Below are positions 21,254 to 31,700 of a stretch of DNA of 48,549 bases, piece by piece (position 1 is the stretch's first letter; the number at the start of each line of letters is the position of its first letter). Source of the stretch: Ectocarpus siliculosus (lineage: Eukaryota; Sar; Phaeophyceae; Ectocarpales; Ectocarpaceae); assembly GCA_000310025.1 (NCBI GenBank), contig FN649754.1, forward strand, positions 685,360-733,908, written 5' to 3'. The position numbers were made by a program, and so were the translations under genes. Under the pieces are notes generated by a model that was given only the letters and a program-made list of their open reading frames with translations, was not told where the DNA came from and did not search any database.

Positions 21254-21543
21254 TTTGCCCCATGGGGTAGATGATGGTCTTCCACTTGAAGTTTTTCCTT
21301 CACCTCCGCCATGGGGATGGTCTAGAGGATTCATAGCAACTCCTCGGACTATAGGTCGGCGTCCGATCCATCGTGATTGTCCTGCTTTTTAAGTTTAATA
21401 AACCTATTATTAGTATTTCCGATAATACCATTTGTTGCAATAGTTTTTATATCAAACCATCTATATTGACCAGATTTTAATGGTATCTTTGCTAATGTTG
21501 TAGTTCTTCTTAAAATTAATCCATGAGCGCTACCGCCGACAAC
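21254..21543 (-). pseudogene. rpl2: Nuclear copy of a mitochondrial rpl2 fragment (NUMT)
   Basis: On the minus strand the sequence encodes ribosomal protein L2 segments: GGSAHGLILRR, PLKSGQYRW, then in a different frame [37 protein letters not shown] and TPWGK. The frame change is in an A-rich run (AAACTTAAAAAGCAGG complement, about 21382-21396) and breaks the protein. Similarity stops at 21254 and 21543. The 5' part is clearly AT-richer than surrounding nuclear DNA. The diverged internal segment is unlike plastid L2, and brown algal mitochondria encode rpl2, so a mitochondrial source is preferred. About 95 of some 250 codons are present. Probably non-functional. Confidence 0.85.
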
Positions 21544-21573
21544 TCGAACGTACAGACTGCGAAACACGCTCGA

Positions 21574-21744
21574 TCACGGAAGGAACTCGTTTGCTGCAGC
21601 AGGAGCAAGCACCCCCCAGATTGTAACGCAACCCAATAAGAGAAACAGAACACGAAATATCTTCCGAAATATTGCTGTGCCGACAACAAGCAGTGCCGAC
21701 CAGAACACATCAAGGGAGAGGCTTGTGGGTAGTGCACGGTGCAG
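21574..21744 (-). CDS. Candidate membrane-spanning terminal exon
   Basis: On the minus strand an AG precedes a 57-codon open frame ending in TGA at 21574. It contains SLDVFWSALLVVGTAIFRKI and VLFLLLGCVTIWGVLAPAAA, two hydrophobic stretches with a basic RKIFR between. Phase 0 at 21744 would join the phase-0 end of the FtsH-like exon at 23799. A membrane anchor after the soluble domain is what FtsH-type proteins have. The acceptor lacks a strong pyrimidine tract and the intron would cross the gap and repeats, so the link is only possible. It may instead be a chance open frame. Confidence 0.3.
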   Translation of the reverse strand: MHRALPTSLSLDVFWSALLVVGTAIFRKIFRVLFLLLGCVTIWGVLAPAAANEFLP

Positions 21745-21844
21745 CTCCCGCATCATTTACGGGGCAGCTTCTGTTTTATCTACGCCCCCCACACCAACCG
21801 AAGGTGGTGGGTACCTGGTGCAGCTTCTGCATAATCTACGCCCC

Positions 21845-22019
21845 CGCCCATGCCACTCGCCGAAAACCTCACGGCGCTTCGCGCCTTGTGAAGTGAGAGC
21901 CTGGTCCGGTGAACACCCGGCGTGCTCCGTCCCGGCTTTGCAAGGCTTCGAGGCCGATGTTCTAACGACTACACGGCATGCACGACTACAATATGACTAC
22001 CCCCCCCCCCCCCCCCACT
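21845..22019 (-). mobile_element. SINE-like element with tRNA-like boxes, copy A
   Basis: In reverse orientation: poly-G, then GCATGCCGT..AGTCGTTAGA (A-box-like), about 45 nt, CGCCGGGTGTTCACCGG (B-box-like), then CTCTCACTTC and GGCGCGAAGCGCCG. On the plus strand it ends in 17 Cs. The same order of blocks is seen in the other copies listed here. Confidence 0.6.
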
Positions 22020-22026
22020 AGCACTT

Positions 22027-22226
22027 GTGTCCAAGGCCCACACATCTTGTATTACGACTCTACTATTTAGGCTTGGAGATGCCACGGCAAACGCACACGA
22101 CCTGCACGTGGCGTTTGTCTTGTCCTTCACATTTTTCACCGCCATAGGACTAGCACTTGTGTCCAACGCACACACACCTTGTACTACGACTCTTAAGCTC
22201 GGAGATACCAAAAGGGGAAAACGGAT
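22027..22226. repeat. Block duplicated at 23411-23616
   Basis: From TACTATTTAG at 22061 to ACGGAT at 22226, the sequence is identical to 23451-23616 (offset 1390). It stops exactly at the run of Ns. Both copies contain degenerate copies of the exon-end/donor of the minus-strand FtsH-like gene. Confidence 0.95.
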
Positions 22227-22326
22227 NNNNNNNNNNNNNNNNNNNNNNNNNNNNNNNNNNNNNNNNNNNNNNNNNNNNNNNNNNNNNNNNNNNNNNNNNN
22301 NNNNNNNNNNNNNNNNNNNNNNNNNN
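22227..22326. other. Assembly gap of exactly 100 N
   Basis: One hundred undetermined bases, a conventional placeholder for a gap of unknown length. A 17-base C run follows immediately. The left edge is an exact repeat of sequence 1.39 kb further on, so the gap is probably an unresolved repeat. Confidence 0.98.
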
Positions 22327-22519
22327 CCCCCCCCCCCCCCCCCCAGCGGTCACCATAATGGTGGTCGAGTAGATCGTGTTGTGCGGGTCGAGAACCCTCA
22401 CTCCGCGCAAGGGGGATGATCGCACCACGTTGTGTTAAAATGGTCAAGCATCATCGAGGCAGTTACACATTGCTTACAACTGTCTCTGGAAGTGAAAGCA
22501 CCAGAAAATAAATTAACGC

Positions 22520-22755
22520 ATACGCCGCTGTCATCCATACGCAAGCAAGTAAGCACAAGAATCCAAACACCCGCAGCAGGATGCAGCACATCCTTCATAC
22601 GACTCGCCGAATACCTCACGGCGCTTCGCGCTTGGTGATGTGAGAGCCTGGCCCGGTCAGAACCCGGCGTGCTCCGTCCCGGCTTTGTAGGGATGCGAGG
22701 TCAATGGTCTAACGACTACGGCATGCACGACTATGAGTATACCCCCCCCCCCACC
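22520..22755 (-). mobile_element. SINE-like element with tRNA-like boxes, copy B
   Basis: Plus-strand order: AAGCAAGTAAGCACAAGAAT, ACTCGCCGAATACCTCACGG, CGCTTGGTGATGTGAGAGCC, CCCGGCGTGCTCCGTCCCGG, CTTTGTAGGGATGCGAGGTC, AATGGTCTAACGACTACGGC, ATGCACGACTATGAGTA, then poly-C. The same blocks, in the same order, form the copy at 48320-48549, so this about 230-bp form appears to be full length. Confidence 0.68.
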
Positions 22756-23410
22756 CCCAGATTATTCATCATCTACGGGCCCCCCATCAACCGGTCCAGC
22801 ACCGCGTCTTCAGACTTTTGTCGGTTTTCCGCCTCCAAAGTTTCGGAGCTCTGCCGTTCGGGGGGGAGGTAGGTAGGTGTTGTCGGCGGCATCCGTCAAT
22901 TTTGCACACGTGCACAGGAGCGGGGGGAAGGGGGACATCGTCAGAATAAGACGTCAACAATACCGTCGTACGACGGCCAGTCAGCATAATAAACAAATCG
23001 GCACGAGGGTCGTTGTTGAATAGAATGATATGTACCAACAATATACTTCGATTGGGGAAGCAGCCGTGGGCACACGGCAATCTATAAACAAATCGGCACG
23101 AGGGTCATCGTTGCTGTGGTTGTGAGGTCAGTGAGGGGGCTCGCTACAGGCCCCGGGTTGTGTCACAAGACGTAAAAAACGCACGAACAAAAACAACGTC
23201 ATAAGACGGCCGGTCGGCCGAAAAAAAGCGAGGCAAACGGCACAAGGTCTCTTGTTGCTGTTGCTACAGTACCGTGTGACAGAACAAAAACAACAATTTG
23301 TCCAACACAAATCTTGGAAGACTATAGACTTGGAGATGCCACGGCAAACGCATACGACCTGCAAGTGGCGTTTCTGTTGTCCTTCACATTAAAGCCACCA
23401 CCGTGAGAAT

Positions 23411-23710
23411 AGTACTTGTGTCCAACGCACTCACATCTTGTATGCGACTCTACTATTTAGGCTTGGAGATGCCACGGCAAACGCACACGACCTGCACGTG
23501 GCGTTTGTCTTGTCCTTCACATTTTTCACCGCCATAGGACTAGCACTTGTGTCCAACGCACACACACCTTGTACTACGACTCTTAAGCTCGGAGATACCA
23601 AAAGGGGAAAACGGATGTACGCGGCGACCAACGCATCCATTCCACCACAAAACCACGAACACGAACAGCACAATGCAACAACACACACCTTGTACGACTC
23701 TAGGCTCGGA
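23411..23710. repeat. Ladder of degenerate copies of an exon end and donor (minus gene)
   Basis: The FtsH-like exon ends (minus strand) GAAGTCGTACAAG|GTGTGTG. On the plus strand CACACACCTTGTACGACT at 23794-23812 is followed upstream by CACACACCTTGTACGACTCT (about 23682), CACACACCTTGTACTACGACTCT (about 23562) and CTCACATCTTGTATGCGACTCT (about 23430). Each is joined to TAGGCT(T/C)GGA. Units are 110-130 bp. Copies also occur in the duplicated block before the gap (near 22165 and 22040). Each retains the CAAG|GTGTGTG-like donor to varying degree. Confidence 0.85.
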
Positions 23711-23798
23711 AAAACACCAAAGGCAAACGGATGCATGTGACGACCCACACATCAATTCCACCACAAAAGCATGAACACGAACACGCACACGCACACAC

Positions 23799-25220
23799 CT
23801 TGTACGACTTCGGCTTGGAGTACTTGGCCATACGGAACTCGGTCGTGAAGGGCACGCCGGCATTCCTCAGCAGGCCCACCACCTTCATCGGGCTATCGTC
23901 GCTGAACGCCCTCTCCTCCGGATACCCTTCGCCGATCAGAGCCTGCGCGCGGGATTGCGGGGCAACGGCGGGGCAATTGCGAGGTATTGATCCTTCGTGT
24001 GGGGGTGCGGGATAATCGCTGGTGTGGAGTAGAGTGTAGAGGCTGCGCGCGGGGGGGTTGCGGCAAAATTTGAAACTGTGAGTGGGGTTGCGGGGGATGC
24101 AGGAAAGCCGTCATAAAATTGCGGATTGTGGAGTTTTGGAGCCTGCGGGGTTGCGGGATAATTGCGGGTGGTTGCGCCTGTGGGCGGGGTTGCCGCGGTT
24201 GCGGGATAATTTCGGTGTGGAGCCTGGCGCGGGGGGGGGTTGCGCGGATGCGGGATGGAGGCTCGATTGTAATACAACAACTTCTCTACAATGAACCCGC
24301 AACCGTGGTTTGGACCAGCGCACAACTAGCTCCAACGAAGCATGGTATGAGGGTCCGCCGAGAGACCGACTTTCCGGGGTCCTATCTAGGCTTTCGACAG
24401 GAGTGGCGATTGATCTCCGTAGGCCTTGTTACCCAGATGACTAGACATCATCCACTACAGAGCCCCGTCCTGACTCACTCTAGTCCCATCCTTGAGCACG
24501 ATGATGGCCTTGTCGAAATTCGGACCGAAGAACTCGCATCTCGCCACCTGCGATAAACGCCCATGAGTAGGGGGGGCGGGGGGCGGGGAGCGTACTCATG
24601 TTTTGCATGCCTTAGTTGTTAGACCATTGACCACGCGTCCTTGAGAGGACGGAGATTTGTTCACACAGGACCGATCACCGATGACCAATCGTTCCTTCCT
24701 GCTTTGCCAAAGAAAGTTCAAAAGATTTTACCTATTCTGCCTCTCCTTCGATATCACTGCCCAATGAGGAAGGGTAGAGGACGGGACACAGGGGACAGAC
24801 AAAACAAGCGTAAAATAGCAAGTCACAAATACACGTGCACGCTGTTGAAACACTACCATCGTTCCGATTGTCCTTCCGACTGCTTTGTCTTTGTCCTTGC
24901 GACATGTTTTGTTGGGCGGTTGTACGTTGAACTTCTAATCTGTGACCATGAAGTGAAGTCCACAAAAAAAAAATTGAAAATCGCTCCTCTCATGGGATTG
25001 ATGTGTGCAGGGGATAGAGGGATAGTGGGATCAGGGGTTCATAGACAAGGTCATGGGGGACAACAACAATGACGGTGAGAATAACAACGTTGTCGACAAC
25101 CACAGCTGTTTCGACAGTAACGGCGGCACCGACATCGGCACCTGTGACAACAACAACAACAACAACAACATCAGCAACAGCAACAGCACCACCACCACCA
25201 ACAGCAGCAGCAGCAACAGC

Positions 25221-25265
<45 letters not shown>

Positions 25266-25591
25266 ACAACAACAGCAATAACAACAGACACCTGACAAAG
25301 GGCAAGCGTTTGTTTTCTTACCTCCCCCTTCAAGAGCGCCCGTTCGAAGTCCTCGAACGAGACTTCCTTGTCAGACTCGCCCACCACGATCTCTGTTGGC
25401 TGGTTCTGGGGAGGCAACAAAAATCCACCGATATCTTGGCCAATCCCTGTACGCCAAGGTAGACAGGTGGAGGAAAACGGGGTGTAGTGGAGAGAACAGA
25501 GAGGGCTAGAGAAGTTGCAATATATGTAGATGATAGATAGATGGATAAATAGAGAGATGGATAAATAGAGAGATGGATAAAAAGAGAGATG

Positions 25592-25637
<46 letters not shown>

Positions 25638-25651
25638 AGGATGGAGAGAGA

Positions 25652-25723
<72 letters not shown>

Positions 25724-25746
25724 GAGAAGGATGTAGAGAGCGAGGA

Positions 25747-25818
<72 letters not shown>

Positions 25819-28481
25819 GAGAAGGGTGTAGAGAGAGAGAGAGAGGGAAATCGAATGACAAACAGACGCGTGTGCAGAAACAATCAGAGAGGGAGTAATA
25901 AAACAGGGAAAAGTTCAGCAAACAACGCGGAGGCCCGCACTACCCAATCACCTACACAGGCACAACCATTCTTCCTCACCGTGAAAAATACAATCATTTT
26001 TTTTTTTAATTTAGACAAAAAAAATACTGTGAGGGAAGACCCGGTTGGCGGAACAAGGTCAAGCTAGGAGTGTACCGACGCAATATTAATGCCTAAAACC
26101 GGTTCAGCATAGATCGGTGGAGGCACAAAACATCGGCGAGGCAAAGGATTAGCGACGAAAGTGAACGCATGAACTACGGCGTAGCCTCGCTGAAAAAAGT
26201 GTAAAAGGGGGTTTCTCATGAGTGGGCGGGCAATGTATCCACGCCAACTTCATGTACGACCTTCGGTAAGTTGATTGTTGTGGCCATGTATGCATACCCT
26301 ACCGGTAAGGTGGTTGTGGTCACCCCGCGATTGGGGCTGGTCGAAAGGGGGTAGGTACAGAAGCCCCCGCCACTGTAGAGCTTGAGGTGCGATTCTCACG
26401 AAAAAACATGAACTTGAGCTCTCAAGTACCCACGAAAAAACCTATATATATATAAAAGTAAAAGAAGGTAAGGGTTCGATTGTCGCATGAATGCTCGATC
26501 TCCAAACCTAAATTACCCGCGATAAAAGTATTAAAATAGTCCCTGTTGGTGTTTTCCGATCCGCTGTGTGTGAGGTCACTGACTTGCCTGCTTCGGCAGG
26601 TGTGGCACCTCCCGTGGCCACCGCCGCCGCGCCCAACGCCGAGAGGGAGAGAGCAGCCTTCCACACCTGCCCACATTTTTTTTTCACAACCACAAATTTC
26701 AGAGCGAGAATCGGGACACACACCGACACATCGTACCAACAGCTAGGCATCTGAGTTGTTCTTGAACCATGTCTGCCGGAAGACACAGAAATAGCAAGTA
26801 CAAATAGGAGCCCTTTCGTCATGCCCGTGCATAGGTGAAGGCTACATACACAGCATCAACAAGAAGTTGGACATCGCACTATTAATAGTATACCGTAACA
26901 GAAACCCTGCAGGCGGCCAAGGTTTGAACGTGGTAGTGTAATGAAGGCGACCCAATGCGCCGCGCAAAAACGACGAGGAGTGCCTTACGTTGCGTAGTAC
27001 CACACCCCCCGGACCGATTTTTCAAAGGTCGCGTACTCTGCAGCAGTAAAAACACCGGCGACGGTGCCGGAAAATGGCGGCGGCGGTGGAGCCGTCTCCT
27101 CGACAGCTTTTCCGAAAACGCGCCGCATTGATTTTTGCATCCTTGCCGTCGTGCCCTAGTCGACCTTTGAAAATCGATCCAGGGGTTGTGATACCTTGCG
27201 CAACCTCCGGCATGAACAGCCGGTGAGTGGAGGGTGCGGATGGAGGCTTAGAACTAACGCTGTAGCTGCGCGTGCATACCTTGGACAGAAGCTGTTTCCT
27301 GTCCATCGCCCCCGCTGGTGATGACGCTGCTGCCTCGTCCACGCCTGCCAGCGAGAACAGATGGAAAATAAGCAGCGTACCAGCAGCAGGAACAACATTG
27401 AAAGTCGTATCGATCCCTCGCGTTGTTTGCAATCATTCCTTCTCTTCCGCCTACTGCCCTAGGTTGCACAAGATATCACACCTCCTGGACCGAGTTCCAA
27501 AGCTCGACAACTGCACGACAACTGCACGACGAAGAGAGTGCCAAGACCAAAATGATGCTTTTTCGGAAAACTCTTGACGAGATGGTTCCAATGCCGCCAT
27601 TTTTTGCACCGTCACGGTTGTTGTTGGTGCAAGTTCACGCTTTACCGCCCCCCTGGAAGGCTTTCTGCTGCGTTAGCAGCAGTACGTGACATGACGTAAG
27701 ACACCACACACCCTGGACCGATATTCAAAGCTCGATTACTCGGCGACGAAGAGCATGTCTTCTTTAAAGTCAAATTCGACATTTTCTGAAAGCTCTCGAC
27801 GAGATGGTTCCAACGCCGCCATTTGCATCCCCGCCATTTTTTCTGCTGTGCACATGAAATCGCAAAGCAGGAATTAATTATATGTATCGATCCGGGGTAC
27901 AGCGTGTAGTGACCCAGCCTTGAAGATCGGTCCACAGGGGGTCATACATATATATCTATCCATTCCTTCCGAAGAGGTGTCGTGGATGCATGTGTTTGAG
28001 TCGTTGCGAAGACATAACCCGAATCCGTTCCATAAGGCAAAAGTGTTCTGGTCGTGCTCCCAGGATTACATCAGAATGTATAGCAGAAGGTCTACCAAAA
28101 TGCCCCCAACATGCACCTCATGCACACCGAGTTGCAACCGAGTGCCTGTCGTCCTCGGACTGGGGGTGGATCATTGTTCATGTTTCCGTGTACCGAAGGT
28201 TCGAGTAACTTCGCAACCTCCACAGCGCACACCAAAACTGCTAGAGATCCACACCACTACCACGGCTCACCGCTTGCCGTCATCGCATGAGAACCCTGGC
28301 TCTGCTGTCGGCCGTCGCTGCCGCAGACTCTGGCGGTTGATCGCCGGTGATGGTGAGGCCCCGAGCCAACCACATGACGGGAGCTGAAGCGCAACGAACC
28401 GTGCGCTACGAAACAGTGAGCGCCGCGTGACAGCATCACGACGGCAGCGGCAGAGCCTAGGAATCTCCGGCAGTTAGTCAT
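23799..28481 (-). CDS. Plastid-targeted FtsH-extracellular-domain-like protein
   Basis: Exons on the minus strand: 28481-28271, 27344-27280, 26666-26588, 25392-25322, 24547-24479, 23942-23799. Phases join to 213 residues, and the stop lies further on (perhaps at 21574). Residues 1-30 form a signal peptide with an AHCFVA site, like the ASAFAP motif of heterokont plastid leaders. Near 89-118, RKQLLSK then a hydrophobic Ala-rich run ending TPAEA looks like a thylakoid-transfer or membrane segment. The rest (SFEDFERALLKGEV, RCEFFGP, IIVLKDGT, SPMKVVGLLRNAGVPFT) resembles the small N-terminal domain that precedes the AAA ATPase in FtsH proteases. No Walker motifs or HEXXH were found. The exon 3 donor is GC (gcaagt). 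The exon 4 start is the least certain, chosen at AACAG|AGATCG to keep phase. Domain match and location are inferences. It is head-to-head with RPA49. Confidence 0.68.
24571..24660 (+). mobile_element. SINE-like element, partial copy C
   Basis: A G-rich run is followed by GTACTCATGTTTTGCATGCC, TTAGTTGTTAGACCATTGAC and CGCGTCCTTGAGAGGACGGA. It resembles the 46255 copy (inverted) more than the long form, so a subfamily may exist. It lies just before FtsH-like exon 5 in plus coordinates. Confidence 0.5.
25143..25275. repeat. (CAA)n/(CAG)n microsatellite
   Basis: Long CAACAACAA runs with interspersed AGCAAC and ACCACC, in the intron between exons 4 and 5 of the FtsH-like gene. It produces poly-Asn/Thr/Gln open frames on one strand and poly-Val/Leu on the other. 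Confidence 0.92.
25585..25848. repeat. Compound (GA)n/(GACA)n microsatellite
   Basis: Three blocks of (GA)n each followed by (GACA)n and then AAGGATG or AAGGGTG. The compound tract is therefore itself repeated about every 85-95 bp. It lies in the FtsH-like gene intron 3. The Leu/Ser/Cys open frame running through it on the minus strand is repeat-derived. Confidence 0.92.
26995..27196. mobile_element. MITE-like element, ACACCCCCTGGACCGATTTTC family, copy 1
   Basis: The left end TAGTACCACACCCCCCGGACCG, ATTTTTCAAAGGTCG and the right end CGACCTTTGAAAATCGATCC, AGGGGTTGTGATACCTT are inverted repeats of about 37 bp. The interior has GGCGGCGGTGGAGCCGTCTC and TTTTCCGAAAACG. It is non-coding, in FtsH-like intron 2. 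Confidence 0.8.
27464..27947. mobile_element. MITE-like elements, same family, copies 2 and 3
   Basis: A left end at 27468 (TATCACACCTCCTGGACCGA) lacks a clear right partner. A second left end at 27702 (ACACCACACACCCTGGACCG) pairs with a right end at 27909-27947 (AGCCTTGAAGATCGGTCCAC). Interiors share CTCTCGACGAGATGGTTCCAACGCCGCCAT. They lie in FtsH-like intron 1. Confidence 0.72.
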
Positions 28482-28704
28482 CTTGGCACGCAGCAGACGC
28501 TAATTACACACCTCTGACCTGCGCTGACGGGAAGCTCCCGTGGCGGAGGCCCGCGGCGGGGGGTACGTGGAATCAAGAACCTTTTTTGAGGGGGGTGCAC
28601 AAACTCGGCCGCCGTCGCGGGCGCGACAACAAGCATGTGTACGGTGGCAGCAGCAGGAGACACAGCAGCGCTAGGCCAACGGGCGACCGAGGACATCTCT
28701 CGCG
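28482..28704. promoter_or_regulatory. Divergent promoter region between FtsH-like gene and RPA49
   Basis: Only 223 bp separate the two outward-facing start codons. It is GC-rich, with no TATA motif near either start, unlike the NDPK/UGDH spacer. Shared promoter use is inferred from spacing. Confidence 0.55.
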
Positions 28705-31700
28705 ATGGGGAGAAAGAGAGCATCGATGGCGCCGGGCGATGACCCTGATGCGGAGAGATCCAGCAAGAAGTCAAAGAAGAGGCGAAGAGAAGAGGGCCTC
28801 GCGGAGGGAGGTGTTGTCGGCGCTGGTGCTGGTGGTGGGAAGCGAGCGCCGAGCAGCAGAGAGGTGGTGCTGCGCCGTGCTGCGGAGGGCTCCGCGGGCC
28901 CGATACTGGTGTCGTTCGCCAACCAGACTGTCCCTGGAGACATGAGCGCGGTTGAGTTCCGGATGCACGAGGCAGACGATGAGGAGAGGGAAGGGCAGAA
29001 GATTGTCATGGGCGATGGTGGCAGGTATGCGTGGTTGGTTGGTTCGAGGATCGTCCGCAGCAGGTTCAAACATTGATAGAGGAACGAGCGCAGGGGTAGG
29101 GGCACTTCCTCTGACTGTACATCAGCTCATCAGCTGTTGCTCATTATCGAATGAGGGCTTTGACAACAGCAGTGCAATCATACCACTTTTTTTTACGTTA
29201 AAAATATCCCCTTTTGCAGCCACACCAAAAGTACTCACAGCAGGGCCCTTGCTGCAGCCGTACCTCTGTACTGGTGGCAGATAGCACACCCCCTGGGCCG
29301 ATTTCAAAGCTCGATTACAACTCGATGCCGGAAAGTATGGCAGCGTTGGAACTGTCTCGCCGAGAGCTTTACGAAAACGTATCGTGCAACGTAAGCGTCC
29401 TCTTCGTAGTCGAGTAGGAGGGGGGGTGATATCTCACGTCATCTGCCGTGTGCCCTCCTGTGTGGTGTGTGGTGTGATGCGGTGGAAAGCAGTGCAGTTT
29501 CTGCCAGTGTACATGTATAGCGGGAGATAATCGTCCAACACAGCAGTTGCGCCGGCTTTTCCGCGCCTGCATACAGAGACCGGAACGGTTTTTAACGCGA
29601 AGACAAAAAACCAGAAGACAAGAAACCACTGAGGTTACATCTCGAACCGGTAGTCTTTCTGTGAGGTTAGGTTTTCCTCCACTCGCTGAAAAGACTCCAC
29701 CACATCCCGTTCGACTGTGGTGTATCTCGAATGGGTAGTCTTTCTGTGTGTGTATTTATTTTTCCTTAAAAGTTATTTTTTCTTGTAAAAAACCACAACA
29801 ACAACAACCGTCATACTTGTGCCGGGAGATAGTTACCGTAGGTTGCGTAAGATATCACACCCCTTGGACCGATTTTCGAAGCAGAAACAGTGGCGGCGCC
29901 GAGTCTGGCGGCGTTGGAACCGTTCCGTCGAGAGCTTTCCGAACACGTGCAATAACCATTTGATTTCGGCAGCCTCTTTGTAATGGAGTAATCGAGCCTT
30001 GAAAATCGATCCGGGTGTGGGTTCCTCTCGTATATACGACAGAAGATAACACACCTGGGCAGACTTTCAATGCTCGATTTATCGATGTAGCAGAAAGAGT
30101 TTCAGCGCCGAATTGTCGATGTAGCAGAAAGAGTTTCAGCGCCGAAAACGGCGGCGTTGAAGTCGGAAGTCGCCTGGTCGAGAGCGCTCCGAAAACGTAT
30201 CGTTTCAGTTATGCATCGTCTTCTTTATTGAGTAGTCGAGCTTTGCAAATCGATCGAGGGGGTGTTATCTTGTGTAGTACAACACGGTATGCAACGAACG
30301 GCACGTAAGTGTGGGTCTATCTGTTGGCGGTCTATAGACTGGTGCAGTCTTGTTCCAGAGGTGTCCAATCCAACCGCCATCTCCACCAGTATCCCAAGGC
30401 AGGATCACTTGTGTTTGACGCACGTACGCCAACGCCGCCGCCCGCGTCGTATTATCTTTGGGCGTTATCACTGAAGTGCGGTACCGTTGGACGCGGGGAG
30501 ATGGTACCCCCCCCTAGACCGACTCTCGAAGCTCGATTTCTCCACAACCATGATTGTCTGTACCGTACCGTATACCGTACCGTGGTATTCCGCAAGAGGC
30601 GGAGAGATGGCCCCCCCCCCCCTAAACCGACTCTCAAGGGTCTATTTCTCCTCAAACCAAGTGGATGCTGAACGAGCCCAAAGCGTCAACGGAAAGTCGT
30701 GGACGAGGTGTTTCCGAAACCACCATTTATCGTGTTGGCACCATTATCTTGGTCGTGAAACAATCGAGCTTTGGAAATCGGTCCCCAGGGGCTGTGCCAT
30801 CTCTCGGCCTCTTGCGGTACATGAAGCAACCAACATCTCCAAGTGCACACATGTCCGATGCCCATCTTCGCGAGTATCCAACCCACCGTCACAAGTTAAT
30901 TACCGAAATCTTGGATCGCTTGTTTAACGTACGTACGCGGCGTATTGGGTGTAACCGATGCAGCAGTGCTCCGCAAGTGCACACATGTCCACCCCCCCAC
31001 CTCCACAAGCTCCCCAAGTTTCGGATCGCTTGTTAAACGCACGTACGCGGCGTATTGGGTGTAACCGATGCGGCAGCGCTCCGCAAGTGCACACATGTCC
31101 ACCCCCCACCTCCACAAGCACCCCCAAGTTTCGGATCGCTTGTTAAACGCACGTAGGCGCCCGCGTCCGTTGGACCAGTGCAAATATTAGGGGTACTGAG
31201 CAGAGACTGTTAAATGTGAAAACCGCAACAAAATGCGTACACCGCCGCCGCCGCCGCCGCCATCGGACGCCGCCGCCGTTTTAATGTTTGGGCCCGTTAC
31301 GTGATGCTGTGGCAGGATGGACTACTGGGGGCTCAACTTCGGACCGGGGGCGGAGTCTAACGACTTGTGCAGGTGACGATTGGAACGTCTCTGCTTCCGC
31401 CTTTCTTTACCTTTTGTGGCACCCGCCGTGTTAGATGAAGCTATTACTACCTACCCTTGTTGCTGGTGGCGCCCTGTTCGTGTGTTCTGTAAGTGGGTGT
31501 CTTCAGAGCTTGAGCCACCCCGTACCATCGTTTACGTTTTTCCGAAGTTTCATACGTGGGATAATGTCAAATCGTTGTTTTTGTGTGTGTTCATGTTTTC
31601 ACATGTCGTTCGTCATTCTGAAGTGTTCGTGAGACACGAGTTTTTTGTTTTGATTTGTGCTTACGTTCACAGTCAACGAAAAGAAAATCATTCGCCATTC

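Larger units (their letters stand above)
19445..23798. other. Interval between UGDH and the FtsH-like gene
   Basis: No complete gene recognised. It holds the UGDH 3' flank, a 171-bp tandem duplication (20340-20680), an rpl2-like mitochondrial fragment (21254-21543), a candidate last exon of the minus-strand FtsH-like gene (21574-21744), two SINE-like elements with poly-C ends, the assembly gap and a ladder of splice-junction copies. A long open frame at 20481-21392 crosses the tandem repeat and the organelle fragment and has no recognisable protein. Confidence 0.5.

Noticed and set aside
20481-21392. 303-codon plus-strand open frame, the longest in the window
   Set aside because: It runs over a tandem duplication and antisense to the rpl2 fragment. 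No domain was recognised, and composition changes along its length.
21254-21543. Plastid origin or a functional nuclear rpl2
   Set aside because: The diverged internal segment does not resemble plastid L2. The frame is broken, both ends of the protein are missing and there are no splice sites or leader.
25031-25921. 296-codon Leu/Ser-rich minus-strand frame
   Set aside because: It mostly translates (GA)n, (GACA)n and (CAA)n microsatellites. Only the part at 25322-25392 is a real exon, belonging to the FtsH-like gene.
30839-31150. CRISPR-like array
   Set aside because: Units are contiguous and degenerate with no unique spacers, inside a nuclear intron.
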